Positions 24,775-34,007 of a stretch of 64,000 bases of DNA are shown here, piece after piece. The notes beneath the pieces were generated by a model. That model saw only the letters and a list, made by a program, of their open reading frames with translations, had not been told where the DNA came from and did not search any database. Positions within the stretch are counted from its first letter, which is position 1. Each line of letters opens with the position of its first letter. Made by a program: the position numbers and the translations under genes. This stretch comes from Loktanella sp. D2R18 (GTDB taxonomy: Bacteria; Pseudomonadota; Alphaproteobacteria; Rhodobacterales; Rhodobacteraceae): positions 159,815 to 223,814 of the forward strand of contig NZ_QOCG01000032.1 in NCBI RefSeq assembly GCF_003318235.1, read 5' to 3'.

Positions 24775-26274
24775 ATGACAAAGACAAAACAAGCGACTCC
24801 AGATTCCGTAAGCGAGACGATCTTTGGATCCGATGAGTTTGCGACGCTGTTGCAAAAGGAGTTCCGGCCCAAGTCGGATCAGGCCAAGACCGCCGTTGAA
24901 GAGGCTGTGAAAACACTGGCCGAACAGGTTTTGCAGAACGAGGCATTGGTGTCTGATGATGCATTGCGGTCGATCGAGAGCATTATCGCAGAGATCGACA
25001 AGAAGCTGACCGAACAGGTCAATCAGATCCTGCATCACGCCGACTATCAGAAGTTGGAAAGCGCATGGCGTGGATTGCACTTTCTGATCAACAACACTGA
25101 AACCGATGAGATGCTCAAGATCCGTGTCTTGAATATCTCAAAGAAAGACCTGTCCAAAACCCTGCGCAAATTTAAAGGTACTGCATGGGATCAATCGCCC
25201 ATCTTCAAAAAGCTATATGAAGAGGAATTCGGCCAGTTTGGTGGTGAACCCTATGGCTGTCTTGTTGGCGATTACCATTTTGACCACAGCCCACAGGATG
25301 TCGAAATTCTGGGTGAAATGGCCAAGGTCGCTGCTGCCGCCCACGCTCCATTCCTGACCGGCGCAAACCCGTCGCTGATGCAGATGGACAGTTGGTCAGA
25401 ACTGGCAAACCCGCGCGACCTGACCAAGATTTTCCAGACGCCGGAATATGCAGCATGGCGCAGCCTGCGCGAAAGCGAAGACAGCCGCTATCTGGGCCTT
25501 GCGATGCCGCGTTTTCTGGGCCGTCACCCCTATGGTGACAAGACCGACCCGGTGGAAGAGTTTTCGTTCGAGGAAGATACCGAAGGTGCCTCGTCTGATA
25601 AGTATTGCTGGGTCAATGCCGCCTATGGGATGGCCCGCAATATCACCCGGTCGTTCAAGGAATATGGCTGGTGCACCCGGATCCGCGGCGTTGAATCTGG
25701 TGGCACGGTTGACAATCTGCCAACCCACACCTTCCCCAGCGATGATGGTGGGGTCGATATGAAATGTCCAACCGAGATTGCCATTTCGGATCGTCGTGAA
25801 GCCGAATTGGCCCACAACGGGATGATGCCGCTGATCCATCGCAAAAATACAGACACGGCCGCCTTTATCGGGGCGCAGTCGCTGCAAAAGCCAGCGGAAT
25901 ACGATGATCCCGATGCCAGTGCCAATGCCAGCCTGGCGGCGCGCATGCCTTATCTGTTCGCGACCTGCCGCTTTGCACATTACCTCAAATGCATCGTGCG
26001 CGATAAGGTTGGATCCTTCCGCGAACGCGACGAAATGCAAGAATGGCTGCAAAACTGGATAAACAACTACGTTGACTACAACGCCGAAACTTCACCTGAA
26101 GAGGTGAAAGCGCGTCAGCCATTGGCGGCCGCAGAGGTTCAGGTTGAAGAGGACGAGGGCAACCCCGGTTACTACACCTCGAAGTTCTTCCTGCGCCCGC
26201 ATTACCAGCTTGAAGGTCTGTCCGTATCACTGCGGCTAGTGTCCAAGCTGCCTTCTCAAAAAGGGGAATCCTAG
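24775..26274 (+). CDS. tssC: T6SS sheath large subunit TssC
   Basis: A 499-aa VipB/TssC protein with the standard blocks: LHHADYQKLESAWRGLHFLI, ISKKDLSKTLRKFKGTAWDQ, GQFGGEPYGCLVGDY, GLAMPRFLGRHPYGDKTDPV and the C-terminal YYTSKFFLRPHYQLEGLSVS. It wraps the Hcp tube with TssB. It is complete and of normal length, so it is the main sheath subunit, whereas the TssC-like domain in the later fusion is divergent. Confidence 0.96.
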   Translation: MTKTKQATPDSVSETIFGSDEFATLLQKEFRPKSDQAKTAVEEAVKTLAEQVLQNEALVSDDALRSIESIIAEIDKKLTEQVNQILHHADYQKLESAWRGLHFLINNTETDEMLKIRVLNISKKDLSKTLRKFKGTAWDQSPIFKKLYEEEFGQFGGEPYGCLVGDYHFDHSPQDVEILGEMAKVAAAAHAPFLTGANPSLMQMDSWSELANPRDLTKIFQTPEYAAWRSLRESEDSRYLGLAMPRFLGRHPYGDKTDPVEEFSFEEDTEGASSDKYCWVNAAYGMARNITRSFKEYGWCTRIRGVESGGTVDNLPTHTFPSDDGGVDMKCPTEIAISDRREAELAHNGMMPLIHRKNTDTAAFIGAQSLQKPAEYDDPDASANASLAARMPYLFATCRFAHYLKCIVRDKVGSFRERDEMQEWLQNWINNYVDYNAETSPEEVKARQPLAAAEVQVEEDEGNPGYYTSKFFLRPHYQLEGLSVSLRLVSKLPSQKGES

Positions 26275-26314
26275 GCGCAGTCGTCATGCCCTTCCCACCA
26301 AAACCATTGTAAAT

Positions 26315-26330
26315 CTATATCAAAAAGGAG
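26315..26330 (+). promoter_or_regulatory. Shared leader motif before hcp
   Basis: CTATATCAAAAAGGAG includes the hcp RBS and matches the tssB leader at 24249-24262 apart from one A. No promoter is obvious in the 62-base gap after tssC. Confidence 0.4.
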
Positions 26331-26336
26331 CCCAAG

Positions 26337-26876
26337 ATGGCCTTCGATACCTTCCTATATTTCCCAAATCAAAGCCTTGTTGTTGGTGAGTCTCTTGACG
26401 CCGAGATGTCGAAAAAGAAAGCGTTTGAAATTTCCGATTTCAGTTTCGGCGTTGAAAACACTGTCAATCTCGGTTCTGGCAGCGGCGGCGCTGGCTCGGG
26501 CAAAGCAAACTTCTCTGAGTTCGAAGTCAATAAGCTGACGGATACTGGATCATGCGGATTATTCGCAACATGCTGTACCGGCAACCACTTTGATGAAGCC
26601 ATCGTTGAATTGCGCCGAGCTGGCGGATCCAACAACAAATCTGGAACCACCTTTATCAAGATACATTTCAAGATGGTCATCGTTACCGAAATGACGTGGA
26701 ACGGTGCCGACGGCGAGGACGGCCTGAACGAAAGCGTCAAGTTTAAATATGGCGCGCTGCGCATTGAATACTTCAAGCAGAACGAAAAGGGCGTAATGAG
26801 CAAAGCGCCCGGCGGTCAGGGCGAAGCAAAATGGAGCCAGATCCTGAACGAGGCCAATTACTCGGTCAAGCGTTAA
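26337..26876 (+). CDS. hcp: T6SS tube protein Hcp (TssD)
   Basis: A 179-aa Hcp. The start AFDTFLYFPNQSLVVGESLD, the strand ISDFSFGVENTVNLGSGSGG and the segment KIHFKMVIVTEMTWNGADGE fit the hexameric ring fold. It builds the inner tube and can carry effectors. No C-terminal effector extension is present. A stable stem-loop follows the stop (26884-26912), consistent with a high, separately processed hcp transcript. Confidence 0.93.
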   Translation: MAFDTFLYFPNQSLVVGESLDAEMSKKKAFEISDFSFGVENTVNLGSGSGGAGSGKANFSEFEVNKLTDTGSCGLFATCCTGNHFDEAIVELRRAGGSNNKSGTTFIKIHFKMVIVTEMTWNGADGEDGLNESVKFKYGALRIEYFKQNEKGVMSKAPGGQGEAKWSQILNEANYSVKR

Positions 26877-26883
26877 GCAGTCA

Positions 26884-26912
26884 GTCTGGGCGCGGATCAC
26901 CTGCGCCCAGAC
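26884..26912 (+). terminator. Stem-loop after hcp
   Basis: GTCTGGGCGC (26884-26893) pairs perfectly with GCGCCCAGAC (26903-26912) around a 9-base loop. No T-run follows, so it is more likely a partial terminator or mRNA 3'-end protector than a full stop before tagJ. Confidence 0.65.
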
Positions 26913-26939
26913 CAGAGTCGCGAATGAAAGTCATATACA

Positions 26940-27749
26940 ATGCGTGCTGAAGAACTGATCAAGTCTGGCGATGTCGATGGCGCGCTTGGCGCGCTACAAG
27001 AGAGCACCCGCAAGAACCCTGAAGACGCCCGTTTGCGTATCTTCTTGTTTCAGGTTTTGTGCATCAAGGGTGATTGGACCCGCGCCATTCTGCAACTGAA
27101 AACCTGTGCTACGCTGGACCCTTCTGCGGGCACTATGGCGCAGATGTACCGCGAGGCGATCCGTTGCGAAATGTACCGCGACCAAGTGTTTGCCGGTAAA
27201 AAGCCACCGCTTATTTTTGGTGAACCTGTCAACTGGATGGCGATGCTGGTTGAAGCATTGAAACTGCAAGGGCAGAGCGACCTGCAGGCTGCGGATGATT
27301 TGCGCGCCCAAGCTTTTGATAGCGCATCGCCCACAACGGGCGACATCAATGGCACCCCTTTTGCATGGATCGCAGACGCCGACCCAAGGTTGGGTCCGGT
27401 GTTGGAAGTCATCATCGAGGGCCGATATTTCTGGGTGCCGTTTTCTGCAATCACGCGCATCACAATTGAGCCTCCGGCTGATTTGCGCGACGCCGTTTGG
27501 ACGCCGGCGACGATCACTTGGACGAATGGCGGTGATGCCATCGGCCTGATCCCGACCCGCTACCCCGGCTCTGCTGCTGCGGGCAATCCCAGCCTGCAAC
27601 TGGCACGCGGGACCGAATGGACCACGGCTGCTGATGTCGTGATTGCCGGTCTTGGGCAACGCATGTTTGTCACGGATACACTGGATGTGGCTCTGATGGA
27701 TATCCGCACGCTGACACTGAACACATCGGACCCGTCCGAACATGGCTGA
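26940..27749 (+). CDS. tagJ: T6SS accessory protein TagJ (ImpE)
   Basis: A 269-aa ImpE-family protein. It has an N-terminal tetratricopeptide-like part (AEELIKSGDVDGALGALQES, then RLRIFLFQVLCIKGDW) and the family C-terminus (FAWIADADPRLGPVLEVIIE, then GRYFWVPFSAI). TagJ binds the TssB N-terminal helix in other systems and may modulate ClpV recycling. It overlaps tssE by 8 bases. Confidence 0.9.
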   Translation: MRAEELIKSGDVDGALGALQESTRKNPEDARLRIFLFQVLCIKGDWTRAILQLKTCATLDPSAGTMAQMYREAIRCEMYRDQVFAGKKPPLIFGEPVNWMAMLVEALKLQGQSDLQAADDLRAQAFDSASPTTGDINGTPFAWIADADPRLGPVLEVIIEGRYFWVPFSAITRITIEPPADLRDAVWTPATITWTNGGDAIGLIPTRYPGSAAAGNPSLQLARGTEWTTAADVVIAGLGQRMFVTDTLDVALMDIRTLTLNTSDPSEHG

Positions 27750-28239
27750 ACGTATTTTACAGGAAAGACTACAACCCTCATTGCTGGATCGGCTGACCGA
27801 TGATGCACGCGAAAAGACGTCTGAAACTGGGTCAGTATGGATCATTGACGTCAGCCGGTTACGACAGATCATTCAGCGTGACCTGGGCTGGTTGCTGAAT
27901 ACGTCCAACCTGGAGGCCACGCACGATCTTGAGGCCTATCCGAATGTTGCCAACTCAGTTTTGAACTATGGTGTTGTTGACATCTCAGGCTCTGTTGCCA
28001 CAGCGGATCGTGCCGTTGAAATCAGGCAAGCCATCCGCACCGCGATTGAGAATTTTGAACCCCGCCTGCTGCCTGAAACGTTGGAAGTTGAGATGCGTCA
28101 GGAAAGGGTCGGCAGCGGTGCTGTGATTTCCTTTGATATCCGTGCCGAGCTTTGGGCAGAGCCTGTTCCTGTCGATCTGTATCTGCGCACCGCGCTGGAT
28201 ATCACGACCGGCGAAGTCACCCTGAAACGGCAAGGTTAA
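27742..28239 (+). CDS. tssE: T6SS baseplate protein TssE
   Basis: A 165-aa gp25-like protein. LLDRLTDDAREKTSE opens the family motif, then LRQIIQRDLGWLLNTSNLEA, YPNVANSVLNYGVVDISG and the basic EIRQAIRTAIENFEPRL block follow. It is a baseplate wedge component that starts sheath assembly. It lies between tagJ and tssF in the usual Imp order. Confidence 0.93.
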   Translation: MAERILQERLQPSLLDRLTDDAREKTSETGSVWIIDVSRLRQIIQRDLGWLLNTSNLEATHDLEAYPNVANSVLNYGVVDISGSVATADRAVEIRQAIRTAIENFEPRLLPETLEVEMRQERVGSGAVISFDIRAELWAEPVPVDLYLRTALDITTGEVTLKRQG

Positions 28240-28245
28240 CCGGTT

Positions 28246-30120
28246 ATGGATACTCGTATTCTGAAGCACTACGAACAGGAATTGTCGTTCATCCGTGACA
28301 TGGGCGGCGAATTCGCCACGGCTTTTCCCAAAATCGCAGGTCGTTTGGGGATGGAGCAGTTAGAGGTGCTTGACCCCTACGTCGAACGCATGCTGGAAGG
28401 ATTCGCCTTTCTGGCCGCGCGCGTGCAGCTGGAACTCGACCAGCAATACCCTGTCTTTACACAAAACCTGCTTGAAATCGTTTATCCGCACTTCCTTGCC
28501 CCCGTTCCATCAATGATGATCGCCCGGCTGACGGCGGATGCAACGCAAGGCAACCTGAAAGATGGCTACACCCTGCCGCGCGGCACACAGTTGCGGGGTC
28601 AAGTGCGCGAAGGCGAGCAAACCGCCTGTATTTTCACAACGGCGCATGATGCGACCCTCTGGCCGATTGAGGTCGCAGAGGCCGAATATATCGACGGCCG
28701 TAGTGATCTGGTTGTTGCCGGGCTGGCAAAACATTCCCCGGCCAAAGCCGCAATACGTCTACGTTTGCGTCGAACTGATGGTGCACCACTGTCGGAATTG
28801 CCGCTGGATAGGCTGACGATGTTTTTGTCAGGGACTGCCGCGCAGCCCTGGCGGCTTTATGAGGCGATCATGGGGCAGGGTATCGGTCTTGCAGGCCGGT
28901 CAACGGACCGGCGGGCTGATTGGGTGCAATATCTGGGAGATGCGATCCATCCGCGTGGTTTTGACCCCGCAGAGGCGTTGCTGCCCACCCCCGGTCAATC
29001 CTTCGATGGCTACCGCCTGTTGCAGGAATATTTTGCAATGCCGCAGCGGTTCTTCTTCTTTGACCTAGATGGGCTTGGCCCTGCGATCCGTCACACGGCA
29101 GACGATACGGTTGATCTATACATCCTGCTACGCGAGGGCGATCCGCAGCTTAAATCGGTCAATGCCGATAGCTTTGATCTGGGCGCTGTTCCTGCCATTA
29201 ATCTATTTCATAAGCGATGCGATCGTACCCATGTCACGGGCACAGAGGTTGATCATCTGATTACTGTGGACCGTACCGCGCCGCTCGATTTTGAAATTTA
29301 CCAGTTGGAAAGCGTCACTGGCATCAGCGCTGAGGGCGAGGATGATGTTGCTTTTCGTCCCTTTTATAGCGCGCAGGACTTCACCCCATTGGGTGAGACG
29401 CATCAGGCCTATTACAGTCAGCGGCGACGGATGCGTCAACGATCTGAAAAACAACGGTTGAAAGGGACCAGGACGTCATATCTTGGGTCAGAGATGTATG
29501 TGTCGCTGACAGACCGCAAGCAAGCACCCTACCCCAGCGATATCAAGCAGTTGGCCGTCACTGCCATGTGTACGAACCGCGACATGCCAATGTTGACTGC
29601 GGTTGGCACACAAGACACTGACTTCACCTTGCCCGAAGGCGGGCCAATTTCAAGAATCCGTGCGATTGTGCCCCCTACCAAACCGCGTCCGCGTCTGGCC
29701 GAAGGGCATCAGGCCTGGCAGTTGATCAGTCAATTGAGCCTGAATTACCTGTCGATCGCTGATGCGGACCGTGGCAAGGCCGCCGCTGCCTTGCGCGAGG
29801 TTATCAGTCTTTACGCACCTTCGGGCGATCCCGGTCTTTCCAAACAGGTCGAAGGGCTTTCATCGGTTGTATCCCGCCCCATTGTGCGCCGCATGATGGA
29901 AGACAGCCTGTCAACGGCAGTGCGCGGTATCGAAATCAAAGTCGGCTTCGACGAAAGCTATTTTGAAGGCAGCGGCTGTTATCTGTTGGGCGCCGTGCTT
30001 GAGGCCTTTTTCGCCAAATATGTCACCATCAACAGTTTCACTGAAACTGCCATTCATTCACAGCAACGCGGAGACATCAGACGATGGCCAGCCAGAAGCG
30101 GGAGGCGGATTCTGATCTGA
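28246..30120 (+). CDS. tssF: T6SS baseplate protein TssF
   Basis: A 624-aa ImpG/VasA family protein. The start ILKHYEQELSFIRDMGGEFA followed by FPKIAGRLGM is diagnostic, as are EGFAFLAARVQLELDQQYP and FTQNLLEIVYPHFLAPVPS. It forms the baseplate wedge with TssG, TssE and TssK. The C-terminus overlaps tssG by 37 bases in another frame, indicating coupled translation. Confidence 0.94.
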   Translation: MDTRILKHYEQELSFIRDMGGEFATAFPKIAGRLGMEQLEVLDPYVERMLEGFAFLAARVQLELDQQYPVFTQNLLEIVYPHFLAPVPSMMIARLTADATQGNLKDGYTLPRGTQLRGQVREGEQTACIFTTAHDATLWPIEVAEAEYIDGRSDLVVAGLAKHSPAKAAIRLRLRRTDGAPLSELPLDRLTMFLSGTAAQPWRLYEAIMGQGIGLAGRSTDRRADWVQYLGDAIHPRGFDPAEALLPTPGQSFDGYRLLQEYFAMPQRFFFFDLDGLGPAIRHTADDTVDLYILLREGDPQLKSVNADSFDLGAVPAINLFHKRCDRTHVTGTEVDHLITVDRTAPLDFEIYQLESVTGISAEGEDDVAFRPFYSAQDFTPLGETHQAYYSQRRRMRQRSEKQRLKGTRTSYLGSEMYVSLTDRKQAPYPSDIKQLAVTAMCTNRDMPMLTAVGTQDTDFTLPEGGPISRIRAIVPPTKPRPRLAEGHQAWQLISQLSLNYLSIADADRGKAAAALREVISLYAPSGDPGLSKQVEGLSSVVSRPIVRRMMEDSLSTAVRGIEIKVGFDESYFEGSGCYLLGAVLEAFFAKYVTINSFTETAIHSQQRGDIRRWPARSGRRILI

Positions 30121-31103
30121 CGCGTCTTGCAGCGCTGCGTGATGAACCGCATGCATACCATATTTTTCAGGCCCTTCGGCTGATTGAGGCCACCCACCCG
30201 GACAAGCCCCGGCTGGGCCGGTCGCAACGTCCGTCCGAGGACCCTGTCCGCCTGACCCAAGACGTTGATCTGGCGTTTCCAACGTCGACTATTTCGGATT
30301 TTGCAGAAGACCCCGAAGGTGGGCCAGATCGACTATCCCAGCGCATGTTTGGCCTCTTTGGCCCCAATGGTGCGCTACCTTTGCATATCACCGAATATGC
30401 CCGCGACCGGCAGCGCAATGATGATGACCCCACATTTATCGCGTTTGCGGATATGTTCCATCATCGGATGATGTCGCTGCTGTATCGGGCTTGGGCCAGC
30501 GGGCAGCCGGCAATATCTTTTGACCGCCCCGATGATGACCCCTTTGACGACAAGGTTGCCGCATTTGCCGGATTTTCCGGTCAGGCCTTTGAGGATCGCG
30601 ACGCAATGCCCGATTTGGCCAAGCGCCATTTTGCGGGGTTGATGGGTGGCGGTCCACGTCACGAAGCGGGGCTTCAGGCGATTATCGCGCAGTTCTTTAA
30701 TGCGGATGTCAGGATCGAAAACTTCGTGGGTAGCTGGTTGGTTCTTGAACCCCATGATCGTGCCCAATTGGGTGGCGTCGCCCTTGGCCAAAACACCACC
30801 CTTGGTGAAAAAGTATGGTCTCGTGAAGCCAAATTCCGGGTGCTGATCGGCCCGTTGGATCAGGCCGATTATGACAGGCTGTTGCCTAATGGCGCAAGTT
30901 TCAAGCGGCTGACAGCGATCATTCGGAACTACGTCGGTGACATGTTGGATTGGGAGGTCAACCTGATCCTGCGGGCCAGCGACGTTCCACCAACCGCATT
31001 AGGGCAATCCTGCGGTTTGGGTCTGACCAGTTGGATTGGTCAACGCCCTGACCGCGACGCCGACGATCTCTCACTCTCACCCCCGGTGCAGCATGCGTTG
31101 TGA
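30084..31103 (+). CDS. tssG: T6SS baseplate protein TssG
   Basis: A 339-aa ImpH/VasB protein. Typical parts are YHIFQALRLIEATHPDKPRL, MFGLFGPNGALPLHITEYAR and DMFHHRMMSLLYRAWASGQP. It partners TssF in the baseplate wedge. It starts inside the tssF end and is followed after 27 bases by tssH. Confidence 0.94.
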   Translation: MASQKREADSDLTRLAALRDEPHAYHIFQALRLIEATHPDKPRLGRSQRPSEDPVRLTQDVDLAFPTSTISDFAEDPEGGPDRLSQRMFGLFGPNGALPLHITEYARDRQRNDDDPTFIAFADMFHHRMMSLLYRAWASGQPAISFDRPDDDPFDDKVAAFAGFSGQAFEDRDAMPDLAKRHFAGLMGGGPRHEAGLQAIIAQFFNADVRIENFVGSWLVLEPHDRAQLGGVALGQNTTLGEKVWSREAKFRVLIGPLDQADYDRLLPNGASFKRLTAIIRNYVGDMLDWEVNLILRASDVPPTALGQSCGLGLTSWIGQRPDRDADDLSLSPPVQHAL

Positions 31104-31130
31104 TCCGGGCCCGAAAACAAGGTAAAAACA

Positions 31131-33800
31131 ATGTCTCAGATTAGCCGCGTCGCTCTTTTTGGAAAGCTGAACAAACCGGGCTTTCAGGCCGTCGAAAGCG
31201 CCACCGTTCTTTGCAAGATGCGGGGCAACCCTTATGTCGAATTGGTCCATTGGATTCATCAGATATTACAGTTGCAGGATTGTGATCTGCATCGGATCAT
31301 ACGACAATTCGACATTGATCCATCGCGGATTGCGGCTGATGTTGTGCGCAGCCTAGATGGTTTGCCGCGTGGGGCTACGGCCATTTCGGACCTGTCCGCG
31401 CATCTGGAAGAGGCCGTGGAGCGTGCATGGATCTATGCTTCGCTTAAGTTTGGGGAGGGGCAAATCCGCACCGGCCATCTTTTGATCGGGATGCTGAAGA
31501 CGTCAGGGCTCCGCAATGTGTTGACTTCGATCTCGGCAGAGTTTGGCAAGATCAAAGCAGACGATCTTTTGGACAATTTCGCCGATATCGTCGCAGGCTC
31601 AACCGAGGATGGATTAGGTGCGCAGGATGGGTCTGGGCTGGCGGAACCGGGCGAAACCTCGGCTGCGATGCCACCACAGATGCAGGAAGGTGCGTCGCTC
31701 GCCCAGTTCTGTACGGATCTGACAGCAAAAGCCCGTGATGGCGATATTGATCCGATCGTGGGCCGCGACGAGGAAATTCGCCAACTCGTTGATGTGCTGA
31801 TGCGCCGTCGCCAGAACAACCCGATCCTGACCGGTGAGGCAGGGGTCGGCAAGACAGCAGTGGTCGAAGGTTTTGCCCTGCGGATTGCGCGCGGCGACGT
31901 ACCCCCCGCCCTGCAAGAGGCGCGACTGCTATCGCTGGACGTTGGCCTGTTACAGGCAGGCGCATCCATGAAAGGCGAATTTGAAAACCGGTTGAAGTCC
32001 GTGATCGAAGAGGTGCAAGCCAGTCCGGTCCCGATCATACTTTTTGTTGATGAAACACATACATTGGTGGGTGCGGGTGGTGCCGCAGGCACAGGTGATG
32101 CGGCCAACCTGCTGAAACCGGCGCTGGCGCGAGGTAGTTTGCGGACGATCGGGGCAACCACATGGGCCGAGTACAAAAAACATATTGAAAAAGACCCGGC
32201 ACTCACCCGTCGGTTTCAGGTGGTGCAAGTTGCCGAACCTGATGACGACAAGGCGCTTTTGATGATGCGGGGCATCGGGTCGATGCTAGAAAATCATCAC
32301 AAGGTCCAGATACTGGACGAGGCGTTGGAAGCGGCTGTGAAACTGTCGGCGCGTTACATCCCCGCCCGCCAATTACCAGATAAATCGGTCAGTGTTCTGG
32401 ATACGACTTGTGCGCGGGTGGCGATTAGCCTCCATGCGGTTCCGGCAGCAGTGGATGATTGTCAGCGCCGGATTGATAGCTTGCAAACTGAATTGGGCAT
32501 CATTGACCGGGATGAAAGCGCTGGCGCAATTGTTGCAGAGCGCCGTGCCGCGGTACATGCCCAAATGGATACAGCTGCCGGGCAGTTGGCCGAGCTGACG
32601 GCGCGGTGGGATGCCGAAAAGCTGTTAGTTGAAGAAATACTTGGCTTACGCGCCGGTTTGCGCGCGGAAAACCAGCCGGTGGATAGTGATGTACCCCAGC
32701 GGGACGCAAACCACGCCACGACACTGGCCACATTGCGCGCCAAGCAAGAAGAGCTGGCCGTATTACAAGGTGAAAACCCGTTGATGCTGCCCATTGTGGA
32801 TGCGCAGGCTGTTGGCACCGTCGTGGCAGATTGGACGGGTATCCCCGTCGGGCGCATGATGAAGGATGAAATGCGCACTGTTTTGAACCTTGCAGATCAT
32901 TTGTCAAAGCGGGTGATCGGGCAGGATCATGCAATGGAGATGATCGCAAAGCGGGTGAAATCGTCCCGCGCGGGGTTGGATAACCCCTCCAAGCCGATCG
33001 GTGTGTTCATGCTTGCAGGGACATCCGGCGTAGGGAAAACCGAAACTGCCCTAGCTGTGGCTGAAACGCTTTATGGTGGTGAACAGAACGTCATCACGAT
33101 CAATATGTCCGAATACCAAGAGGCGCATACCGTCTCTAGCCTCAAGGGAGCACCCCCCGGATATGTCGGCTACGGCGAAGGCGGTGTGCTGACAGAGGCC
33201 GTGCGGCGCAAACCCTATTCGGTGATCCTGCTGGATGAGGTCGAAAAGGCGCACCCTGACGTACATGAGATTTTCTTTCAGGTCTTTGACAAGGGCGTCA
33301 TGGAAGATGGCGAGGGTCGGATGATTGATTTCCGCAACACGCTGATCTTGCTGACGTCGAACGTAGGGTCGGATGTGATTATGGATCTTTGCGCAGACCC
33401 TGAACTGATGCCCGCTCCCGAAGGTGTAGCTAAAGCGCTGCGAGATCCCCTGCTTAAGGTGTTTCCAGCGGCCCTGCTGGGCCGGATCGTGACGATCCCG
33501 TACTATCCACTCAGCCCTGATATGATTGGACAGATCACCAGACTGCAACTGGACCGGATCGGCAAGCGGGTAGGGGAAAATTACACCGTCCCCTTCACCT
33601 ATACCGACAGTGTGGTCGATACGATCGTGTCGCGTTGTCAGGAATTAGAAAGCGGCGGACGGATGATCGACGCGATTGTCACCAACACGATGTTACCTGA
33701 AATATCGACCGAATTTCTAACGCGGATGCTAGACGGCGGTGTGGTGGAACGCGTGTCGATTGATATAGCGAACGGTGATTTTATTTATGAATTTTCGTAA
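31131..33800 (+). CDS. tssH: T6SS sheath-disassembly ATPase TssH (ClpV)
   Basis: An 889-aa double AAA+ ATPase of the ClpB/ClpV family. The N-domain ends near residue 160, the first Walker A is GEAGVGKTA and the second is GTSGVGKTE, with the VGAGGAAGTGDAANLLKPAL pore region and the C-terminal ClpB small domain. A short coiled-coil M domain, smaller than in ClpB, supports ClpV. It recycles contracted sheath. It ends the first T6SS block. Confidence 0.94.
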   Translation: MSQISRVALFGKLNKPGFQAVESATVLCKMRGNPYVELVHWIHQILQLQDCDLHRIIRQFDIDPSRIAADVVRSLDGLPRGATAISDLSAHLEEAVERAWIYASLKFGEGQIRTGHLLIGMLKTSGLRNVLTSISAEFGKIKADDLLDNFADIVAGSTEDGLGAQDGSGLAEPGETSAAMPPQMQEGASLAQFCTDLTAKARDGDIDPIVGRDEEIRQLVDVLMRRRQNNPILTGEAGVGKTAVVEGFALRIARGDVPPALQEARLLSLDVGLLQAGASMKGEFENRLKSVIEEVQASPVPIILFVDETHTLVGAGGAAGTGDAANLLKPALARGSLRTIGATTWAEYKKHIEKDPALTRRFQVVQVAEPDDDKALLMMRGIGSMLENHHKVQILDEALEAAVKLSARYIPARQLPDKSVSVLDTTCARVAISLHAVPAAVDDCQRRIDSLQTELGIIDRDESAGAIVAERRAAVHAQMDTAAGQLAELTARWDAEKLLVEEILGLRAGLRAENQPVDSDVPQRDANHATTLATLRAKQEELAVLQGENPLMLPIVDAQAVGTVVADWTGIPVGRMMKDEMRTVLNLADHLSKRVIGQDHAMEMIAKRVKSSRAGLDNPSKPIGVFMLAGTSGVGKTETALAVAETLYGGEQNVITINMSEYQEAHTVSSLKGAPPGYVGYGEGGVLTEAVRRKPYSVILLDEVEKAHPDVHEIFFQVFDKGVMEDGEGRMIDFRNTLILLTSNVGSDVIMDLCADPELMPAPEGVAKALRDPLLKVFPAALLGRIVTIPYYPLSPDMIGQITRLQLDRIGKRVGENYTVPFTYTDSVVDTIVSRCQELESGGRMIDAIVTNTMLPEISTEFLTRMLDGGVVERVSIDIANGDFIYEFS

Positions 33801-34007
33801 AAACGTACGCTAGATCAAACCTTTCCCGAAACCTGAGTCACTCACTAGGTGACCATTGTTAATAAGCAATTAGCACCTATCGCTAAGGCACAACGGCAAC
33901 CGGTTTATCAGTATGGCGTCCGGTTTTCAAAGTTTTGACCGAAGCGTCGATAATTCAAAACGCATCGCCTTGGCGATTAACTGCATGATTTATAGGAGAA
34001 CGATAAA

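Noticed and set aside
26994..27872. 292-codon minus-strand frame across tagJ/tssE
   Set aside because: It is antisense to well-supported tagJ and tssE, has no RBS and no recognisable domain.
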